Positions 7,029-10,559 of a stretch of DNA of 10,559 nt are shown here, in pieces. The notes under the pieces are model-generated. The model was not told the origin of the DNA. It worked only from the letters and a program-made list of their open reading frames with translations, and did not search any database. The position numbers and the translations under genes were made by a program. How positions within the stretch are numbered: the stretch's first letter is position 1; each line of letters starts with the position of its first letter. The stretch is taken from NCBI GenBank assembly GCA_019419625.1, contig DXZO01000014.1, forward strand, positions 1 to 10,559, given 5' to 3'. The stretch is from Collinsella sp. (GTDB lineage Bacteria > Actinomycetota > Coriobacteriia > Coriobacteriales > Coriobacteriaceae).

Positions 7029-7130
7029 ACCTGCCAATAAGGAACAGGTTTATTTTGGCAGGTTTTATCTGGGAAAATGTAACGCCCCAGTTGCCACCTA
7101 CCAAAATAAACCTGTCCCTTTTTGGCAGGT
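7029..7130. repeat. Pair of inverted 35-bp palindromic repeat units (BIME-like)
   Basis: Units at 7029-7063 and 7096-7130 are reverse complements of each other at 32 of 35 positions, separated by a 32-bp spacer. Each unit is itself a partial palindrome: ACCTGCCAA at one end and TTGGCAGGT at the other (9 of 9 in the first, 8 of 9 in the second). The spacer holds its own short inverted repeat, CTGGG and CCCAG. The layout resembles REP/BIME elements: small palindromes in opposite orientation, no coding capacity, placed between genes. Confidence 0.75.
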
Positions 7131-7140
7131 GCGCTAGTAT
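7112..7140 (+). promoter_or_regulatory. Candidate promoter of the thiamine operon
   Basis: CTGTCC (7112-7117) and TAGTAT (7135-7140) are spaced 17 bp apart, about 10-18 bp ahead of the riboswitch aptamer. The -35 is a poor match and lies inside the right repeat unit. Position relative to the aptamer is the main support. Confidence 0.4.
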
Positions 7141-7157
7141 AGGGAACAACAGATTCG

Positions 7158-7249
7158 ATGCGGGAGTGCCGGCGGTGCAAACCACAAGGCTGAGAGGGCA
7201 ATGGGCCCAATCCTTTGAACCTGTCAGTTAATGCTGGCGTAGGGAGCAT
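7158..7249 (+). ncRNA. TPP riboswitch (THI element)
   Basis: The conserved blocks of the thiamine pyrophosphate aptamer appear in order: GGGAGTGC near 7162, GGCTGAGA at 7188-7195, CCTTTGAACCTG at 7212-7223, the CAG...CTG stem-loop around TTAATG, and GCGTAGGGAGC at 7237-7247. Closing bases ATGC (7158-7161) and GCAT (7246-7249) form the base of P1. It precedes thiM, which fits TPP feedback control of thiamine salvage. Exact ends are approximate. Confidence 0.93.
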
Positions 7250-7260
7250 GCCGCCTTTAC

Positions 7261-7291
7261 AGGGGCGCTGTCTATGCACAGCGCCCCTTTT
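7261..7291 (+). terminator. Intrinsic terminator of the TPP riboswitch expression platform
   Basis: AGGGGCGCTGT (7261-7271) and ACAGCGCCCCT (7278-7288) form a perfect 11-bp stem with a 6-nt loop, followed by TTT. It lies 11 bp after the aptamer and before the thiM ribosome site, so TPP binding would favour early termination. I could not identify a competing antiterminator with confidence. Confidence 0.88.
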
Positions 7292-7293
7292 CT

Positions 7294-7308
7294 ATGCCAA
7301 GGAGGCAT
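7294..7308 (+). promoter_or_regulatory. thiM ribosome-binding site inside a small hairpin
   Basis: AAGGAGG (7299-7305) lies 8 nt before the GTG at 7314 and fixes that start. ATGCC (7294-7298) can pair with GGCAT (7304-7308), placing AAGGA in the 5-nt loop. With only 5 bp this may not hide the site, but it could add translational tuning. Confidence 0.45.
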
Positions 7309-7313
7309 GTGCA

Positions 7314-8153
7314 GTGATTGATTCGGAACAGCTTAAGCAACATGTGATCAAGGCCGTGGAGGAGATTCACGCCACCAATCCGATGGCAGGCTCCATCACC
7401 AACACGGTGACGATTGACTTTGTCGCCAACGCACAGCTCGCCGTGGGCGGATCGGCCGCCATGGTCTATCTGCCCGACGAGGGCGAGGCACTCGTTGCCG
7501 GCGGCGGCGCCATCTATCTCAATATGGGTACGCTCTTCCCCATCTACGAGCAGACGATTCCCCGCGCGGCCAAGGCGGCACACGACGCCGGCAAGCCCTG
7601 GGTGCTCGACCCGGTGGGCCTGGGCATCGGTAGCCTGCGCACCCAGTTGGTAAACGAACTCAAGCAGTACAAGCCCGCCATCGTGCGCGGCAACGCCTCC
7701 GAGATCATCGCGCTCGCCGGCCTGTGGGGTCTTGAGGGTGAGGCGGCCGATCTGAGCCGCGTGCGCGGTGTCGATACCACCGACACGGTAGACGCTGCCC
7801 GCGATGCCGCCGTGGCGCTCGCCCGCTACACCGGCGGCGCCGTTGTGGTCTCGGGCGAAGTCGACCTGATTACCGACGGCACAACCGTGGCCAAGTCCCA
7901 CGGCGGCAGCCCGCTCATGTCCAAGATCACCGGTTGCGGCTGCTCGCAGGGCGGCGTGCTGGCTGTGTACGCCTGCGCCGCCGATCCGTTTACGGCAGCC
8001 GTCTGCGGTGCCGCCGTCTACAACGTTGCCGGCACGCGTGCCGCCGCTGTCGCCGATGCCCCGGCAAGCTTTAAGGTCGCCTTTATCGACGAGCTCTACC
8101 GCGCGACCGCCCAGGACATTGCCGATAACCGACTCGAGCTCGAGGAGGCATAA
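7314..8153 (+). CDS. thiM: Hydroxyethylthiazole kinase
   Basis: A 279-residue cytosolic kinase of the ThiM family (usual length about 270). It phosphorylates 4-methyl-5-(2-hydroxyethyl)thiazole with ATP so the thiazole half of thiamine can be reused. Visible family features are ITNTVT (residues 28-33), ANAQLAVGGSAAM (38-50), LDPVGLG (98-104), RGNASEI (125-131) and TGCGCSQGG (206-214), where Cys210 is in the place of the catalytic cysteine of B. subtilis ThiM. The GTG start is chosen because the strong AAGGAGG is 8 nt before it; the in-frame upstream stretch runs through the riboswitch and terminator and cannot be coding. It is the first gene of the thi operon, under TPP riboswitch control, and its stop is 3 bp before the next start. 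Confidence 0.95.
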   Translation: MIDSEQLKQHVIKAVEEIHATNPMAGSITNTVTIDFVANAQLAVGGSAAMVYLPDEGEALVAGGGAIYLNMGTLFPIYEQTIPRAAKAAHDAGKPWVLDPVGLGIGSLRTQLVNELKQYKPAIVRGNASEIIALAGLWGLEGEAADLSRVRGVDTTDTVDAARDAAVALARYTGGAVVVSGEVDLITDGTTVAKSHGGSPLMSKITGCGCSQGGVLAVYACAADPFTAAVCGAAVYNVAGTRAAAVADAPASFKVAFIDELYRATAQDIADNRLELEEA

Positions 8154-8156
8154 GCC

Positions 8157-8498
8157 ATGTCCGAGCCCGCAACCGATGCCGGCATGAACACACTCGTCGC
8201 CGTGGCCATCGCCCCATGCGGCACCGGCGATGAGCTGTCCGCCGAGGTCGCCGAGGTCGTGCGTGTCATTCGCGAGAGCGGCCTTCCCAACCGCACCACC
8301 TCGATGTTCACCGAGATCGAGGGCGACTGGGACGAGGTCATGCAGGTCGTGCGCGACGCGACCTTTGTGTTGGCGAGCAAGGGCATCCGCACCGAAGTCG
8401 TGCTCAAAGCCGATATTCGACCCGGATTTACCGACACCATGACCGGCAAACTCGAGCGCATGGAAGCACAGATCAAAAAGCAGGAGGAAGCACGATGA
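8157..8498 (+). CDS. MTH1187-family (DUF77) thiamine-binding protein
   Basis: A 113-residue protein with the small alternating alpha/beta (ferredoxin-like) pattern of the Thiamine_BP/DUF77 family, related to MTH1187 and to each half of YkoF. These proteins bind thiamine or its HMP moiety as oligomers in the cytoplasm; their exact cellular job is not settled. Recognisable parts are the VAVAIAPCGTG first strand and turn, SAEVAEVVRVIRESGL as the first helix, the TSMFTEIEGDWDEVMQVV segment and the final charged helix. The start follows GGAGG at 8 nt. It lies between thiM and thiE with a 3-bp gap before it and an ATGA overlap after it, so translation is probably coupled. Its place in a TPP-controlled operon supports a thiamine-related role. 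Confidence 0.85.
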   Translation: MSEPATDAGMNTLVAVAIAPCGTGDELSAEVAEVVRVIRESGLPNRTTSMFTEIEGDWDEVMQVVRDATFVLASKGIRTEVVLKADIRPGFTDTMTGKLERMEAQIKKQEEAR

Positions 8499-9190
8499 GC
8501 ATCCGCGACAACCTTGATATCTCGGCCTATCTGGTACTCGGCCCCGAAAACACGCTCGGGCGCCCCGTGGGCGATGTGGTGGCCCAGGCACTCGATGCCG
8601 GCTTTACCTGCATCCAGGTGCGCTCCAAGGTGGCAAGCGCCCGCGAGATCATCGCGCTGACCGGCGACGCCGCGCAGGCAATCGCACAGGCTGGCAAGAC
8701 CGGTCAGGTCGCTTTGCTGATCGACGACCGCCTGGACTGCGTACTCGCCGCGCGCGAGCAGGGCATTGCTGTCGACGGCGTGCACGTGGGCCAGAGCGAT
8801 ATTCCCGTCGAGGTCTGCCGCAAACTTTTGGGCCCCGATGCCATCGTGGGCCTTTCGGCCCGTTGCGAGGAGATGCTCGAGTACGTCAAGACCGCCGACA
8901 TGAGTTTGGTCGACTACCTTGGCATCGGCCCGCTCCACGAAACCGAGACCAAGCGCGACTGCGGACGCGCGGCCGACGGCTCTATCATCACCAAGAGCTT
9001 TGAGGACCTGGCCGCACTCCACGCGGCAAGCCCCGTGCCCATCGTGGTGGGCGGCGGCGTCAAGACGGCCGACCTGCCGCAGCTCAAGGCAACCGGCGTC
9101 GATGGCTTCTTTGTGGTGAGCGCTGTCTGCAGCGCCGATGACCCCTACGCCGCGGCCAAGGAGCTCGTCGACACCTGGCAGCAGGCATAG
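8495..9190 (+). CDS. thiE: Thiamine-phosphate synthase
   Basis: A 231-residue TIM-barrel enzyme (family usually 205-225) that joins HMP pyrophosphate with thiazole phosphate to give thiamine phosphate, the step after ThiM. Family landmarks are IQVRSK (residues 40-45; Gln41, Arg43, Lys45 in the pyrophosphate-binding strand), LIDDR (75-79; most ThiE proteins have NDR), VHVGQSD (97-103) with the Mg-site aspartate, GIGPLHETETK (144-154; usual form GP-x-F-x-T-x-TK) and VVGGGV (184-189; usual form IGGI). The changed Asn-to-Asp and the acidic HETE loop are mild departures, and the fold and order are otherwise complete. Its ATG overlaps the preceding stop as ATGA. It is the last gene of the thi operon, which runs into the palindromic repeat array. 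Confidence 0.92.
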   Translation: MSIRDNLDISAYLVLGPENTLGRPVGDVVAQALDAGFTCIQVRSKVASAREIIALTGDAAQAIAQAGKTGQVALLIDDRLDCVLAAREQGIAVDGVHVGQSDIPVEVCRKLLGPDAIVGLSARCEEMLEYVKTADMSLVDYLGIGPLHETETKRDCGRAADGSIITKSFEDLAALHAASPVPIVVGGGVKTADLPQLKATGVDGFFVVSAVCSADDPYAAAKELVDTWQQA

Positions 9191-9234
9191 GCATAGGCCG
9201 AACAGCTGATTCGCAGCCTCACATCTTCAGCAAT

Positions 9235-9404
9235 GGAAAGCGCATCCCAGTTTGGACCTCCATTCCGGGATGCGCTTTCCATATAGAGGCTCAACGGGAA
9301 ACCGCATCCCAGTCTGAACGCATATTCCGGGACGTACTTTCCGAAACCCCACCGCTTGGGAAACTGTAACCCGTTCTGAGCGCTCATTCTGGGACGCGCT
9401 TTCC
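9235..9404. repeat. Three palindromic 46-bp units at a 62-bp period
   Basis: Units lie at 9235-9280, 9297-9342 and 9359-9404, each 46 bp and separated by exactly 16 bp of unrelated sequence. Every unit begins GGAAA and ends CTTTCC, with a CCC in the left arm, ATTC then GGGA in the right, and a variable centre. The first is a perfect 14-bp hairpin, 16 bp with its flanks (ATGGAAAGCGCATCCC and its complement); the other two carry mismatches in the arms. No T-run follows, so this is not a classic terminator, although the first hairpin could stop or protect the thi transcript. Small open frames here are by-products of the repeats. The array fills most of the gap between the convergent thiE and patatin genes. 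Confidence 0.85.
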
Positions 9405-9426
9405 GCCGAGTCCACGGCAGCTTGCC

Positions 9427-10296
9427 CTACCCCGCCAGATACGATTCCAACGCCGGCAAGGTCGCCTCCGCATCGCGGCGACCAATCTGGTAGATGCGTT
9501 CAAGTTCATCGGGCTCGCGACACAGCGACGGCACCTTCACCGATTCGCTCGGCCGCACCACAAAGATTTCGCCGGCAGCCTCGCGACGTGCCAGGTCATC
9601 GAGCGTAGCATTGTAGACCTCATGCCGATGCTCAAGCGCTGCGACAAACTCCGGATAGTGACGGAACACGCGACGCAGCATGGGCATCACGCTGTTGGGC
9701 TGCTTCACAAAGCCCGCCGGCTGCGTGAGCACCACGATATTGCGGTCATACCCCTGCGCAAACAGCCATGCACTGGGAATAGAATCGGCCACGCCACCAT
9801 CCAGATACTTATGCCCCTCAATGGCGACAGGACGCGTCGCCACAGGAATGGCAGACGACGCCCGGATCCACTCGATATCGCGCTCGTCGCCATACGGCAG
9901 ATCGTGATAGACGGCCTTGCCCGTCTCGATATCGGTACACACGCACGTAAACCGCATGGGGCAGGCACGATATGTCTCCAGGTCGATGGGATCGCGCTCG
10001 ATGGGCACCTCGTGATAGGCAAAATCTGCATTGAACATATCACCGGTTCGCAGCCAGCTTGCTACACCTGCATAGCGCTTATCGGCGCAATAGGCCTTGT
10101 TGTAGCGAATGGCACGACCAATCTGGCGCGATTTAAAGTTGTAGCCAAACGCCGCGCCCGCCGAGACACCCACCATATGGTCGCAGGTCAAGCCACGCTC
10201 CATCCATACGTCGAGCACGCCCGCCGTATACATACCGCGGTAGCCGCCTCCCTCGAGTGCCAGCCCCACCGCGCGCGTCCTATCTGGCTGTGCCAT
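9427..10296 (-). CDS. Patatin-family phospholipase/esterase (YjjU-like)
   Basis: A 289-residue protein with the Ser-Asp dyad of patatins. The oxyanion-hole loop EGGGYRG is at residues 15-21, the nucleophile elbow GVSAG at 43-47 (Ser45), the SSAIPVA segment at 147-153 and DGG at 166-168 (Asp166). No signal peptide or clear membrane span is seen, so it is probably cytosolic or peripheral on the membrane, acting on acyl-lipid esters. The order and C-terminal extension resemble E. coli YjjU. The ATG at 10296 is chosen because GGAGG sits 7 nt before it; the frame runs on upstream for 28 codons without a comparable site. It is convergent with thiE and has no same-strand neighbour in the window. Natural substrate unknown. 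Confidence 0.9.
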   Translation of the reverse strand: MAQPDRTRAVGLALEGGGYRGMYTAGVLDVWMERGLTCDHMVGVSAGAAFGYNFKSRQIGRAIRYNKAYCADKRYAGVASWLRTGDMFNADFAYHEVPIERDPIDLETYRACPMRFTCVCTDIETGKAVYHDLPYGDERDIEWIRASSAIPVATRPVAIEGHKYLDGGVADSIPSAWLFAQGYDRNIVVLTQPAGFVKQPNSVMPMLRRVFRHYPEFVAALEHRHEVYNATLDDLARREAAGEIFVVRPSESVKVPSLCREPDELERIYQIGRRDAEATLPALESYLAG

Positions 10297-10332
10297 GCGA
10301 CCACCTCCGTTTCTGCGTGTTAAAACGGAACA

Positions 10333-10338
10333 AGTATA
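10333..10338 (-). promoter_or_regulatory. Candidate -10 box for the patatin gene
   Basis: TATACT on the minus strand lies 37 nt before the patatin ATG. A TTGACG is nearby but only just upstream, too close to be its -35; it would instead pair with a poor -10 (TTAACA) 17 bp downstream. Either arrangement is possible. Confidence 0.3.
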
Positions 10339-10380
10339 CCCGTCAACATATACCGTCCCAGTCGCATTTTCATCGAACAT

Positions 10381-10559
10381 CGCATCGTCGCGCTACCGTT
10401 TGGCGAATAATAACCGCCCGCAACATGGACGCCCATATACAATCCTATACTGATGTTTATACTACTCAGCAGTTATCAACAGCGAACGCTAACCGACAAA
10501 TAAACGCCTTGATTATCAACTTTATCCGAACACCTCCCACATTCATCCGTACATGTGCG
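10381..10559. other. Non-coding AT-rich stretch with TTATC sites
   Basis: No convincing open frame or RNA gene. The stretch is visibly richer in A and T than the rest of the window and holds TTATCAACA (10473-10481), TTATCAACT (10513-10521) and TTATCCGAA (10522-10530) on the plus strand, all close to the DnaA box consensus TTATCCACA. It may simply be an upstream region for a gene beyond the window. Confidence 0.4.

Noticed and set aside
7272..8591. Minus-strand open frame of 439 codons opposite thiM
   Set aside because: The plus strand holds a complete ThiM with riboswitch and ribosome site. The antisense product is Gly/His/Asp-rich low-complexity sequence typical of a shadow frame.
5060..9387. 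The 11-mer TGAGCGCTCAT occurs both in the palindrome at 5060-5073 and in the third repeat unit (9377-9387)
   Set aside because: Several shared 11-mers are expected by chance in 10.5 kb, and the other two repeat units do not keep the sequence, so a common binding protein is not supported.
9235..9404. CRISPR array
   Set aside because: The units are long palindromes with 16-bp spacers, diverge from each other at many positions, number only three and have no cas genes nearby.
9145..9415. Small minus-strand frames of 80 and 62 codons over the 62-bp repeats
   Set aside because: They are created by the palindromic repeats, have no ribosome site and no recognisable protein pattern.
10381..10559. 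Replication origin
   Set aside because: Only imperfect DnaA-box-like sites are present, without dnaA/dnaN neighbours or a clear unwinding element in view.

Overview
The window looks like a chromosomal segment of a GC-rich Coriobacteriia member, most probably Collinsella or a close relative. This is inferred from base composition, protein style and a LAxTG-type wall anchor, and was not confirmed by any search. It contains nine intact genes plus the 3' part of a tenth. I saw no phage, transposase, CRISPR, toxin-antitoxin or defence genes and no RNA gene apart from a riboswitch. The parts that are not routine are in the intergenic DNA.

Region by region: (1) 2-1495 (+) is the end of a secreted beta-helix-like repeat protein with a proline/lysine-rich stalk and a C-terminal LAATG wall-sorting signal, closed by a strong terminator. 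(2) 1703-2368 (+) is a small alpha/beta-hydrolase of the putative esterase type. It shares a bidirectional terminator (2367-2408) with the convergent uracil permease. (3) 2429-6990 (-) is a same-strand block. In transcription order it holds a Cof-type HAD phosphatase, a LysR-type regulator 10 bp downstream, a short MetE-like (methionine synthase II family) methyltransferase, and a UraA-type uracil permease. The gap between the LysR gene and the MetE-like gene carries an ATAG-N7-CTAT dyad typical of LysR-family operators and, separately, a perfect 14-bp palindrome.

(4) 6991-7313 is the divergent region between the HAD gene and the thiamine operon. It holds two 35-bp palindromic repeat units in inverted orientation, candidate -10 boxes just outside each unit, a TPP riboswitch and its intrinsic terminator. 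(5) 7314-9190 (+) is the thiamine salvage operon: thiM (hydroxyethylthiazole kinase), an MTH1187/DUF77 thiamine-binding protein and thiE (thiamine-phosphate synthase), with 3-bp spacing and then an ATGA overlap. Making thiamine phosphate also needs HMP-PP, so a ThiD-type kinase is expected outside the window. (6) 9191-9426, between convergent genes, holds three 46-bp palindromic units at an exact 62-bp period. (7) 9427-10296 (-) is a YjjU-like patatin-family lipid hydrolase. (8) 10297-10559 has no gene. It is AT-rich for this genome and contains a loose group of TTATC sites.

The best-supported regulatory stories are TPP repression of the thi operon by premature termination and probable control of the MetE-like gene by the adjacent LysR protein. 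I found no new enzymatic or defence system. The most novel material is the two families of palindromic intergenic repeats and the uncharacterised operator-like sites.
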